This document shows positions 24,164-35,609 of a stretch of DNA of 64,000 nucleotides, one piece after another (position 1 is the stretch's first letter; every line of letters starts with the position of its first letter). The translations under genes and the position numbers were made by a program. Under the pieces are notes generated by a model. That model was not told the origin of the DNA. It ran no database searches and saw only the letters and a list, made by a program, of their open reading frames with translations. The stretch is taken from NCBI GenBank assembly GCA_031772625.1, contig CM062811.1, forward strand, positions 651,250,871 to 651,314,870. Reading direction: 5' to 3'. Origin of the DNA: Pinus tabuliformis (Eukaryota > Streptophyta > Pinopsida > Pinales > Pinaceae).

Positions 24164-24433
24164 TTGTACTGAAATTAAAATCAATGATTTAAACAAATAA
24201 ATAAAGGAGTTAAAAAAAATTAAAGGAGGAATAATCGATAATTTAAACTTAATAAAGAAATAGAAGGGATGAGAAAGATTTTAAAGGAGGAAATAAATGA
24301 TAAAAAATCATTAAGCAATAAAATAAATTAATAAAATTAATAAAAAAATTATATAAAATTCAACTATTGAAATAAATATCCAAGGAGAATAAACAATTTA
24401 GATAAACAAATCATGATCAACATAACAAATTTT

Positions 24434-25475
24434 TTAATGAGAACGATGATGGATTACAGGTTTGCAGGACTGACTTAATTTGAATCCATCTTCCCTATTG
24501 AAATTACCGGGGTGCTTCTTTATTTCAAGAGCATCCCTACTCATGCAAATATTGTGAAAAGGAACACAGACTAGAATTTTGGATTGATCGAAACAAAAAA
24601 GATGTTTGTAATTGAATAAATGATCAATAGTGGTTGACTTAAATAAACAGAGATGGTTAGTATCAGCTATATGTTCCTTTAAGTGAGTTTTGAAAGGACG
24701 ACTAGTTTGACCAATATAACATTTCATGCATGAGAAGGGAATTTGGTAAACACCAAAACATGACATGGGTCCAGACTTATATTTGGTTGACCTAAACATG
24801 TGCCTTAGAGTTCTATGAGGTCTAAAGATGGTTTTATATTCCTTTTTTATTGGATTTTATAAATGAGGTGAGTGGTCCCTTTAATATATGGAACAGAGAC
24901 TCGACCTTGAGGAGGAGAGGGGGGAGTAGACCGAAATTTGGGATTTGAGACAACCTAAAGGCTTTACAAATTTGAGAAGGGGTGTAGACATTAGCTCTGA
25001 AAGCTTGGAAAAGATGGGCCTTTTCTGAGGGAAGGAATTGAGGAGTAAAGGTTTTAAGGGCTCGAGAAATGAGAGTTTTGAGAACACTAGATTTCTAAGA
25101 TGGGTCGTGGTGAGGAAGGGGATGAAGATACCGATCAGGGTGGATCTTCTTCGAGTAGACTTGATGGGATAAAAAACCATGAGGTTGTCGATATACAAGG
25201 ACATCAAGGAAGGAAAGGAGTCTGTTAGATTTTATCTCCATGATAAATTGAATGTAAGGGGAAATGTTGTTAAGACGAAAGTAGAAATCATCAAGCGTGA
25301 CCTTCCCATGCTACAAAATGACAAAAATGTCATCGATAAACCAAAGCTAACACTTCAGTTTTTTATGCCAAGAGTTGAGAATTTTTTCTTCTAAAAAATC
25401 CATAAAGATATTAACAACAACTCAAAAAGGAAGACCGCATTTCCGTACCTTTGTTTTCTATTAAATCTTCATTCT
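24434..25475 (-). pseudogene. Penelope-like element RT-GIY-YIG fragment, copy B, longer
   Basis: Minus strand counterpart of the fragment in copy A, retaining more RT. Beyond the duplicated unit (25358-25475) the frame continues upstream with GLPF, a stop, VVVNIFMDFLEEKILNSWHK, matching the GxPxSPxxANIxMExxE region of Penelope RTs, and then FIDDIFVI (FIDD at 25329-25340, both Asp intact). Next are FLDVLVYR-like and VYSKKIHPDRYLH motifs, then the GIY-YIG domain (24434-24799): GVYQIPFSCMKCYIGQTSRP, KTHLKEH, and a C-terminal tail to the stop at 24434. Several stops and frameshifts make it a pseudogene. EN+ PLEs with this layout are known from animals and, in plants, from conifers. Confidence 0.88.
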
Positions 25476-27180
25476 ATTATCTTTCTAATATGTTAACCAA
25501 AAATGGTCATATTTATGTCGTAAGTGCATATGTCTTAACAAAACTAAAACATGTTAGAAAACTTTTCCTTTAATATTCTTCGCATGTGTTGAACAAATAC
25601 AAGGACGGAGACGTCGTTGGTGGAAACAAATATGACTTCGTTTTTCAAATTACAAAAAAAAGAGAGTAAGAAAATTGCACTGACGTTCAAGTCTCAGTGA
25701 TTATTCTTTAGTTCCTCAATCCATACGGGTTTTATGTTGATTCGTTCATCTTACACACTTACCTTACAATATTTTTACATTTAAATTTTTTTTGGGTAAT
25801 TTTATATTATATTATTTAATATAATTTTTTTGGTAATTTTATATGATATTATTTAATATTAATATAGATCCATTTTAAGTACAATGTAAATTTTTTTAGA
25901 GTGTAAAATATAATGTGTTATTTTTCATTATTTAAATTGTATTTTTAAATGTTAAATAGAGTTATGATCAAATAAAAATTTTAACCATAAAAACTTATAT
26001 ATATATATATATATATATAAAGTTGATATTGATATAAATTAGTTAACATAGATCTTCAAATAGTTTATTTAAATATTTTGTTGAAATATTTCTGAAACGT
26101 ATAAGATTTAAACATCTTATTCACACTTTTTTTTCACTTCTAAATACTTTGCAACATATTCATTTTTTTAATTATAGCCAACAATATTTTTCTATTTAGA
26201 ACATAATTTTTAATTTGTAATTTTAGTTTAAAGGGGCACATGCGTACAGAGAAACTTACACATCCTCTCATACTAGGTTGTAGAATGAGCCTCTCGACTC
26301 AATAATATATTAGGTTTAACTTTTAAATATTACAAATCATTTTTTTAAATTAATTTTGGCTTTTATAAAATAGTCAATTTAATTAAAAAATTGTGTCAAC
26401 TAAATAAGGGTCCTATGAAATGAGTTACTTATTTTTGGGATGTAATAAGGGTCCTACGAAATGAGTTACTTATTTTTGGGATGTAATATAGATAAACTAT
26501 AGTATTCTAATAAAGTTTATTTTAATAAAAAATTGTAAAGTGAGTGTAAATTTGTGTGGTTAAAAATGTTGTTATATGTTTTTTTAATTGTATGAATTTA
26601 AAATGTATATTAATTCTTTTTATAATAATTAACCATAATAATTTTAAAAAATATATAATTTAATTATTTTTTTTTAAATTATTGTTAATGAGGAATCACC
26701 TTGTTATAAAGTACTATATAAACTATGGAATTCTAAGTTCAAATCCCTTTGAGATGAAATTAACAACAACAACAAAAAATTATACTTTTATTAATTTTAA
26801 TAAAATAACATGTATCATAAACTAAGAATTTTAATACATATCATAAAATAATGTCTACCAATATCAAATATTTAATTCATATAAATACATTGACTTAATT
26901 TAGTATACTAATGCTAGCAAAAAAGATAAAAATTAAAATTAAAATTTAGTGATGACATTTTTTAATTAATCAATTTAATTTGACATATCAATCTTTCATT
27001 TATGATTATTATTAAAAATAATAATTAAATTAAAATTCCTAAAACTTTATTTTAAAATAAACACACTTAAAAAACAAGATGCAATCTTGCGCATTATAAC
27101 ATTAAAAAAATCTAAAACATGATTGTAAAATTAGAACTATTTATCCATTCCACCAATTTGATTCATTTAAAAAAGCCATT
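25476..27180. other. Very AT-rich DNA, no gene seen
   Basis: Includes a (TA)n tract at about 25998-26020 and the 41-bp tandem repeat listed separately. A box B-like word (GTTCAAATCCC near 26742) is followed by an AAC-rich tail, but I find no matching box A, so I do not call a SINE. Confidence 0.5.
26405..26486. repeat. Two tandem 41-bp units
   Basis: TAAGGGTCCTATGAAATGAG... is repeated at 26446 with a single T-to-C difference. Confidence 0.9.
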
Positions 27181-27224
27181 ACTATAACACCTAACCAGCT
27201 AGTACTATAACACCTAACCAGCCA
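27181..27224. repeat. Two tandem 23-bp units
   Basis: ACTATAACACCTAACCAGC is repeated 23 bp downstream. Confidence 0.85.
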
Positions 27225-27832
27225 GCAGCAAACCACACATATTGCTTCAGATGGACAAGGCCCACGTTGTTTTCACTCTTTACAACGGCATATAATGTGA
27301 TCAAAATTAATGATCTTGGTTAAAAGCAGCAATGGGGTTGATTTGGGTTTTGATCTATTATTTCTTAAAGAGGATTTGTAGGTCTTTTTCTGCTTAGATC
27401 CATTTTTAAAATAAATCTATGTTAATAATATAAAAATATAAATTTCTTAAAATATATGTAAATTTTTCATGCTATCTCAATTCTGTGCTAATTTTATTGA
27501 TATTTTCCAACTAACACGTAAAATGTTGACAACAAGAGCCTGGTTGTGGATTTCTGCAGATTTAGTTATTTGAGAGAAAAGAGTGGGGGAAGGTCCCGGT
27601 TGTACACATACTGATCCAATAAAACGAGGGTTACGGCCTCTCAGCAAGTAGTGGCAGTCATAGGGAAGTTATATTACGAAAAAGGATATTCCATAAGTTG
27701 TTTTGAGTTACCTGGCGAAAAATCCTTTTACTAATATCTCCCATGTAATGTTCTGTCCATTCAGTATGGTATTTTAATCTTTCCAATGAAGAAGGGGAGG
27801 GCAGGGGAGGAATTAGCGAAAGGAAGTGGCAT

Positions 27833-28033
27833 ACCTGTTATTGCAGGTAAACTAATACAACTTTCCACAGCTTGATGATTCGAGACAGTCCATACGCCGC
27901 CTTCAGCAGTGGGGCTCTTTGGAACGAAAGCAGTGCACCCGAGTCCCGATCTTATTCTTCTCACGCAAAAGCTTAGACAGATAGACATGACTTCATTCCA
28001 TTTATGGTTGATTAGTGGTAGTGGTAGTAGCAC
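27833..28033 (-). other. Possible exon of an unidentified gene
   Basis: On the minus strand an open frame starts with ATG at 28033, with a second ATG about 14 codons in (MSICLSFCVRRIRSGLG). It stays open to a good splice-donor match, AACAG|GTATG, near 27833. Local GC content is higher than in neighbouring DNA. The peptide (about 67 residues) matches no family that I know. It may equally be chance. Confidence 0.25.
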
Positions 28034-28081
28034 TCAAACACTAAAATATGTGGTAGTGGTAGTAGCACTCAAACACTAAAA
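28015..28081. repeat. Two tandem 35-bp units
   Basis: GTGGTAGTGGTAGTAGCACT... is repeated at 28050. Confidence 0.9.
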
Positions 28082-29333
28082 ATCCACTTCACTGACAACG
28101 GACATCTTGTCGTCTTGCTGGTATACACTGAACGAGAGTTTTGAAAATTAGAGGTTGCCAAACAATACATGTACTTTATATTTGTTAAAGTTTACTAAGA
28201 GGAAAATTTCCCTCTTTTGTATTACCCAATTATCTAAGTAACTAGTCTATATATTAAATGTTCCCACGGTCACCCCCTAAATATGATTTTTAATACTACT
28301 CGTCATTAATTTCATAACCAAAAATTAAATATAACAACATTTTCCAATAATCACATGTGTAATTTTGTCATCCATTTTATTCTTTCTCGTAGAAATTCTC
28401 CAGGGCTCTGTAGGTAGAAATTCCTACATTGAATTTCAGATGAGATTGGAGTAAAGTAGACATGGAAACACCAATGTCATGCATTTCAGTGACAAATTTG
28501 TACGCAATGGTCATTTAAATTTAGATCTTAGTAATCATTGTAATCATCTTTCAAGAAATGAATCATTTTCAATTTGATATTATCTTGTACATATTGTTCA
28601 TCTTCCTCCTTGTTGTGGTCTCAATCATCATATCTCTTATGTTAGTACACCACCAACAAGCCTCTACATATCCCTTTCATCTGCTAAATCTCTTAGATCT
28701 ACCTACCTAAAATTATCCTAAATAATACAAATAAAAAATTACCATCTATGATTCCAATTTACAATTCTTATATACTCAAAACTATATTCTATATTGTATT
28801 AAACATCAATATAAATACATCAAAAGTTGGTGTAAGATAAACACATTATCTTTAACCATTCAATCAATTGAATATCTCAACCAAACATTAAAATAGGGGA
28901 TATTTTAGTTGGAATATATCTATGGAATTCAACTCGCTAACAATGTTTTAAATAATACAAACAATAAAAACAAACAACTCACATAGAGATTAAATATGAT
29001 GACAAATATCAAATATTAAGGACACAACAAGTAGGAGATAACATATCTAACAATTGTTATATTGTTCAGAATTTTTGATAACTGAATCAACTCAAAAGAT
29101 TCAAAGAATGTTTACTTTTATGCTTTGTGTGATCTCTCTAAATGTTATAATTTTGGAGCTAACTAATCTCTCATTTTTTAGTTATATTTTAATGGGGTGA
29201 AGATTAGAGATCATAAGATGGTGAGGTGGGGAGCTGGGTGATAATGGTACACTTAAATTCTAATTAATTGAAAGCATATTTTCACATTTACAATAAGTTG
29301 AAATTTTTATCTCATGGAAATACACCACTTGTT
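28082..29333. other. AT-rich DNA, no gene seen
   Basis: No coding frame or repeat that I can support. Confidence 0.5.
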
Positions 29334-29476
29334 ACAACTAGATCCATCTTAGCTCTAGATCTACCAAACACTGAGAGGAATCAAATTTCTTTTCACTCTA
29401 AAAGAGGTTTGCACCTCAAGAGATTTGATCCTTCTCAGTGCTTGGTAGATTGGTATTTAAGATGGATCTAGGTTGG
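29334..29476 (+). repeat. 143-bp imperfect hairpin with about 55-bp arms
   Basis: The left arm (AACTAGATCCATCTTAGC...CTACCAAACACTGAGAGGAA...) pairs with the right arm (...CTTCTCAGTGCTTGGTAGAT...AAGATGGATCTAGGTT) with a few mismatches and bulges and a loop of about 30 bases (29391-29419). The shape fits either a fold-back MITE or a microRNA-type precursor; no known plant miRNA was recognised. Confidence 0.85.
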
Positions 29477-30899
29477 TATCTATCTCCTTTAACCAAGACT
29501 ATTTCTTTTTTAACTCATTTTTTTTTGCATTTCAACAGAGGTATGCTTCTACTTTTATTTCTTTTCGATTTTTGATATTTAAAAACAGTTAAAAATCTCA
29601 CTTTCAAAGACCAAGAAAGTCTAAAGAGTTTCATAACTATTTTTCACATTTTTGAAATTATTTTTACCTCAGATCCCTTAATAGTTAAGATGGAACCTTA
29701 ATTGTTTTACATGTCATTAAGGTTATCTATTTTGGAAAATTTAATTATTTGAATAAAGTAAAACTATAGTGCAATGGAGTTCATGGGCTTCTCTAGGGTT
29801 TATTCTTTCTGAAAACTTGTGATAGGCACCATCGTAGCTAATGAGATCACAACGCAAAGGGGAGACAAACCAAGGTTCACATTCGGAAAGCCCACCTCTT
29901 ACCACAATGATGGATTATGTTTGCTTTGGGCTCGAATTTTTGTGGAACGACTCACTCCCTGTAGTAAACTACCTTCGGCCTTCGAGGATATGTGTAGGAT
30001 TAGACCTCAAGATATTCTTACAAATAGGCTCTTGGTGAGACTGAAACCTTCAAATAAATTCAAAAGATGGCCTCCAAACACCTTTCCTCTGGCAAGGGTC
30101 TCTCAAATTTTGAGTGCTCAATATGGGTACACCCAACTAGGCTAGTATCGGTAACTTGTTTTCTTTTGTTTATGACTAGTTCTTGTGTTTTCCCTGCTTT
30201 GTCAATTTTGGGGTCCACAAAAATTATGATTCTTGTGCAAAAATGTGTTTGTTTTCTCAATGGAGCCCCCCCTACTCCCTTGACTATGTTCTAGACAAAA
30301 GACAAGAAAAACCAAATAAGAAAAATTTTCAGATCTACATAAAAATATTGATGGGATGTCCTCCCTTTTCTGGACAAGGGACTAGAACTTGGTGGAATTT
30401 TTGAAGCACCACATCAAGAACAATTTGAGAATATCTGTTATTTCTTAATTGTTTTTATTCGAACGGAAGAGGCTACATGATTCCACTCAGATGAAGGACT
30501 ATGACATCTCAAAGAACTCTACCATTATTCTGAATCTAAGTTTTTGTGGTGGAGTTGTGAGATCCAGAAACCCTAGTGGTTCTGCCTTTTTTAAGGATGA
30601 AATGCAAGGGAAGGCTCTCAACCCAACATATAAACTCTAATACAGCCCATAACCCTACACAGTAGAAAAATGGTTCAAGCACCAACCAGGGAGGTAAATC
30701 TCCCATAGGTAAACTCACCTTTTACTGCTCTCCAATCCAAGGCTATAATATGCAAGTTCAATGGATTTTGGCCTAGATTTAGTGCTTTACATACTAGACC
30801 CCCAATTGTGACATCTATTTATATTCCAAAGGTTTCTTTGTTTTACATTTTGATACATAGAAAGATCTGGAGAACATCCTAAAATATGGACCCTAGTCT
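29477..30899. other. No gene identified; possibly 5' part of a decayed LINE
   Basis: Short interrupted frames (29819-30145, 30449-30640) lack recognisable domains. Position and orientation suggest that part may be the upstream portion of the LINE ORF1 remnant at 30900. Confidence 0.35.
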
Positions 30900-31270
30900 T
30901 GGGGAAGAGATGGGCTCTTCTTCACCCCATGGTTCCTGGATTTTGATGCCACAAATATGGTGTACTCAATTATGTCGGTATGGGTGAGACTCCCAAATCT
31001 CCCCCAACCATTCTAGCACCACAAGGTCTTCGATAAAATTGGAAACACAATGGTAAAATTCAAAAAAATTGGTCCTTGAAAGAACAAACAAAGGTATTTC
31101 TACCTTCATTGTAACCTATGTAGAGATATACCTTACCAAAGGTTTACCCAACCACATTCAACTAATTCGAAGAAAAAAAATAGTGGACATAAGTATTATA
31201 TTATGAGAATACATCATTCAGACATTGAATATGCTTTCAAATGGTACATTTGCAGAACACGTGCCCATAG
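30900..31270 (+). pseudogene. LINE ORF1 remnant (DUF4283-like domain and broken zinc knuckle)
   Basis: Pieced across frames, the plus strand reads PWFLDFDATNMVYSIMSVWV and RLPNLPQPF, a stop, HHKVFDKIGNTM. Then come STFIVTYVEIYLTKGLPNHIQ (31097-31158) and ENTSFRH, a stop, ICFQMVHLQNTCP (31205-31264). These correspond in order to the DUF4283 core and CCHC knuckle of the intact-length LINE in this window (SVWIRLYSLPLDYW; TSFARICVEMDLS; IPFRCRKC...C). Two knuckle positions are lost (first Cys to His, Gly to Val). No RT was found downstream, so this is a fragment. Confidence 0.75.
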
Positions 31271-32397
31271 GAAAAATAGATTCCATAAAATAAAAAGAGG
31301 TAGGCTCATAAACCAAAAGGATGTCAGTCCTTCGATCCTCACCTCTTAGACGACAATGGGGAAGAAATCATGGAGAACCAACCACACGAAGCACAAGTAT
31401 ATGCAAAGGATTAGCATGGTCTAGTACCCCACATGTAGGATAACATCAAGCTATAGGAAACCCAGGCACCAGAACAATAGGAAAACAAGACTCCTATAGA
31501 AAACAAGATAGTGGGTACAAAGGTATTACATGATTTTGAGAGCTTATATTCAGAAAAAAGAATCCCATCTAAACAAAAGTTGTGAACTAGCAATGGTTCT
31601 AATTGGTTCAAACTTAGGGTAATGGCAGAAAGTACATAAAAAGCAAGAAATAAAGAGAAGTTATGTGATTATTATCACACTTAACTTTCATGTTTCATAT
31701 ATATCCGTCCTCCATTGTTTTCTCTTGTAGATCTGTTAAATGCCATTTTGGTATATCTGGTCAATGGGCCTATCATTTGGATCAATCAATATCCTTTTAC
31801 CCCTTGTCATCATCCTTGCACAAATCCCTAAGAATGACTCTCCCTAATCCCTGAATTTCTTCCCTTAACTCCTTCATTTGAATGATTTTAAGGCCTAACA
31901 CACCTTGTTACCTTAGGGACCAGCGTTCACTAGCAAGTTCATCCTCTATGGACCTCCCATCAAGAGCGGATATCAAGCTTAGATTGGTAAATGGATAATA
32001 ACTCTTAACCTACCATCCTCTTCTATATATTTGTTGCGATCCACGGTCTAGGGGTTGGATTTTGGAGATAGATTTTACCCTCATACTACTGCTATGAGAT
32101 TCATTATTCCACGCATTACCGTGACATAGAGGTACACTTTGTGCCAAGGAAGGACAAGTCAACTTGGAGGAGCACTTCTACAAGATCAACTCATATAGTT
32201 GGTCGTAACTCTCTCCATTTCTATTAATACAAAGAGTTCATTGTTTTCCTATATGTGATGTTATGTTTTCATGTATTTCAATGCCATGTTGATCCATTGA
32301 ATAGAGTGATTGGATGATGCTACATAGATGTCGTAGATCATTGGCTTGTGTTGTTTGGTTGTACAGATTCTAGGATTAGAGCATATAAGCCAAGAGA
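31271..32397. other. No gene identified
   Basis: The first 350 bp may be the eroded ORF1 C-terminal part. The rest, up to the gypsy copy, shows no domain. Confidence 0.4.
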
Positions 32398-32551
32398 GAG
32401 GTGAATCTTACAATAGATTCCAGTAGGCCTCAAACCATTATCTGTTTACTTTAAGGAAACCATTAGCTTCTTTGATTTCTATTGTTCTAAACTAGGCCAT
32501 CAAGTCTAGGGAAGATACTTTTGTCCATAGTCGTAGATTCCGTATAAAAAA
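32398..32551 (+). repeat. Putative 3' end of the gypsy 5' LTR, copy 1
   Basis: About 150 bp, shared with 45687-45839, immediately precede the PBS-like site. No second LTR is in the window, so the LTR boundary is an inference from position. Confidence 0.4.
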
Positions 32552-32570
32552 TTGGTGACCATACTAGGGA
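32552..32570 (+). promoter_or_regulatory. Gypsy primer-binding-site-like sequence, copy 1
   Basis: TTGGTGACCATACTAGGGA, a decayed form of TTGGCGACCATGCTCGGGA in copy 2, resembles the TTGGCGCCGTTGCCGGGGA leader of Tat/Athila-type elements. Confidence 0.55.
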
Positions 32571-33939
32571 ACGATGTAGTATGTACTCCCTTGGTGGTTT
32601 CCTTGTCCTTAGTGCTTGTTCTACATCTTCTTCAAACCTTCACTATCCTATTCAGTCAAGAGCAAACCTAGGAAGTCCTTTCATTGAGTTCCAATTGCAA
32701 TTTTTGTATCGGAACCTTGCATCCTCGGATCAATTCTCCCTTTAGGCTAGAGATAGAGTGTTGCATCTCCCCTGAGCCTTATCTATGCCTATGTTGCATA
32801 GCACTAGTGCCCATCTAGCACCTGCGTTGGCCCCTATTCATGCAAAACTTTGCTTTTGTTTGATTTTTCTCTCTGTCCATCTTTGTTCCAGCTTCTCTTC
32901 CTTGAGTCTTTGAGTGCCTTGTGGTCTCTTAGAAGCCTCCTTTTGGTTTGATTTTGGTTTTGAGTGCCTTTGATAAGGATTTGTTTAAATTTTCCTTTGT
33001 TCTTATCATTAGGTCATTAGTGAGCTGATTTGTTTGATCATTGAGTACTTGAATGAATTGGTGTTCTAGTCATTATTCTGAAAAGTTTACTTTTATCAGT
33101 GATTAGACATGCATCTTAGTTTTCATCATGTTTAGAAATTAAGTAAAATTGAAAAGAAAAATCTCTCTGCATTGGCATATAGGGTTTGTGTGTGCATAAA
33201 CTTTGGAATAGTTGCAATTAAAGGGAATTTCACTTTCCATATTATTTGTTGAATTTTGTATGTTTCATACTCTTTGTCTCTTCCCTTCTTTAGAGAGATT
33301 TCCTTTGAAATTTAAAGATTTCATTTCTTCATGTTAGCTTGAATTTTAGGGAATTCAGGTGAAACTCGTAGTGAGCCATAAAATTGAAACTTAATTGAAG
33401 ATAAACATTAAAATTTATTGAATCATCCTAAAGAGCATTTATAATATTAACGCAAACATTTAGAGGTCTAGGCTAGAGAGGTGTTCTGGCGTCATTAAAT
33501 GTAGGAGTTGTCATTGTTTTCTAGCATTGTATCCCAGGGGTGATATCTCGTTCCACATACGTGAGTGTATCGAATCATTCTCCATGTACCTTTGGGTATA
33601 TTGGATGGTTCTCCATGCATGATAATTATATGGGAACACTCTCATCAAATGGTTACACATTAGACAACACTATTAAGGACTACACTTCCATGTACTGTCA
33701 AGTATATTTTGGAAGTCCACCATAGATTTTTATCCTCTCCATAAGTAACCAAGTCAGCTTCCTTGTATACCGGGATACACTGAGCACAACATTAGGGGAT
33801 ATTTCTTTCACGTACATTAAGTCCTTAGTTCTCCAAGGTGTATATTGCAATTCACGATTGCTTGGTAAACCTTTATGCCTAGTTTACCCCTTTTTTTATT
33901 TATTTTTTTGTGTTAATTTTTAAAATTTATTAATCCAAC

Positions 33940-34558
33940 ATGGAAGAGCAAACACCTACCCTCCGTCATTCATGTAGAATGCAAAACAAGTCTCCTCTTC
34001 CACCAGAGGCAACTCTTGGTCATCGTCAGAAGCATAAGAAAATGAAAAATGCTAAAGTAGGAACTTCGGGAACTACTTATGGTCCTCCTCCTAAAATTGA
34101 TCCACCAGAGGCATCCTTCCCATTGAGTATTTAGCCCAAGATTACATCTTCTCTTGCCGGTGAATATGACACAATCGTAACATAAGTACTTGAACCCTTA
34201 TTGCCTGAGGTTATTGAGAATGGCTTTACTGAATCAAACACCTTATTGCCTAAGGTTACTCAACCTGACGTACCTCAACCATATTCACCTATTACTTCAG
34301 TACCTTCCTCTTCTCTTCCATTGTCTCAAACACAACCACAAACTATATATTTTAGACCCGACGATGAACCTATTCCACCTAGTATTCTGAGTATTGAAGA
34401 GATCCCAGAGGAAGAACATCTTCCCTCTTCTCCTGTTCATTTGAGAGGGCTTCATGTTTATCAAGACTATCCTCTTCCTCCTCTTCAAACTGCATCTCAA
34501 GTTCCTTTATCCAATTCCCTTCCTTTCAGCTCACTCATGAGTTTCTTGCGGTAATCAT
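33940..34558 (+). pseudogene. Gypsy gag 5' part, copy 1
   Basis: Starts MEEQTPTLRHS at ATG 33940. It is a proline-rich, low-complexity N-terminal region. In-frame stops are TAG at 34132 (GAT in copy 2) and TAA at 34183, the latter shared with copy 2 (47440), so that lesion predates the duplication. The reading frame is interrupted by the copia insertion and resumes at 38513. Confidence 0.75.
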
Positions 34559-34598
34559 ATTTGGGATTGTTAACCATGACTTAATCCGCTATGGTTTA

Positions 34599-35506
34599 TT
34601 TTGAAAATAGCAACAAGAAATGTTAAAAATAGAATCCAGAAATTCTGGTTTAATTTGTCCTTGAATTAAACTGAGAATTAAAATCGAATTCGATTCTCAT
34701 AGCAACTTGTAAATAGTTATTTAGGTTTAATTAACTTAATTAGCTTAGGAATTTCAAGTTGGAAGTCTTTCTGAAGTCATGTATATGTTCTCCCTATACT
34801 ATAGGGGTCCAGGATGAGTTAATTGTGAGTTGTAATTAGATAAATCAGTTTAGTGATTTAAGTTCAGTTAAATTAGTTCCAAACTGTTTGAGGAACTAAT
34901 AGTGAGTTAACAGTGAGTTGGTGCACTAATGCATTAACTAGTGCTACTCTAGTAATTGAATTTTCCCTCATCAAAAACTCATGCATGTCGATTCCAAGAA
35001 AGACCCATTTGAGACTAGAGTGTAGAGACAATGTACTATTAGTTGTATGATTTACTGAGTTTTATAGATCATGCATGCAATTAGGAACTGAACCTAGAAG
35101 GGATTGTATATTTTTGGATGCATTGGTTTCCCATTAATATGGGCTAATCAACCATAGGAATTGCACAAATAAATAAGGGCTTGGAAAGTAGCTGAAGAGG
35201 CTACGGTTTGGCTTGAGCTTGCTTCTGCGCTAGGAGATTGATCATACTGAGTTTTGGGATTGTTCCTGTGAGAACAAGCATTGTATTATCATCTTGGATT
35301 TCTGATTAATGAAATATAGATAGTAGGGGTTTTGAGTTGTGGCTTTCACCAGATACTTATTATCTTATGTGCCATTGATTTATCTTCCTCTTGTCAATTA
35401 CTATTTTCATTGATCTATTGGCTTCCACTGATTGAAAGTAGAAGTAGATTCTTGTCTTTTTCTTTAGTACATTGCATGAGCTTGTGAATCTATAGGATTT
35501 TCTACA
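34599..35506 (+). repeat. Copia 5' LTR, copy 1
   Basis: Matches 37611-38512. The first bases read TTTTGAAAATAG instead of TGTTGAAAATAG. It ends CTACA immediately before the PBS. Confidence 0.92.
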
Positions 35507-35518
35507 TGGTATCAGAGC
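35507..35518 (+). promoter_or_regulatory. Copia primer-binding site, copy 1
   Basis: TGGTATCAGAGC, complementary to the 3' end of plant initiator tRNA-Met, the usual copia primer. Confidence 0.92.
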
Positions 35519-35609
35519 TAAGAAAAAAATACTAGAGGATATTTCAAATTTTTGAGTTTTGGGTTACAGGTGAAATTCAAATTTGCAATACATACTTCAA
35601 GATCAATAG

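Noticed and set aside
26690..26780. Second SINE family
   Set aside because: A box B-like word and an AAC-rich tail are present, but no box A is recognisable.
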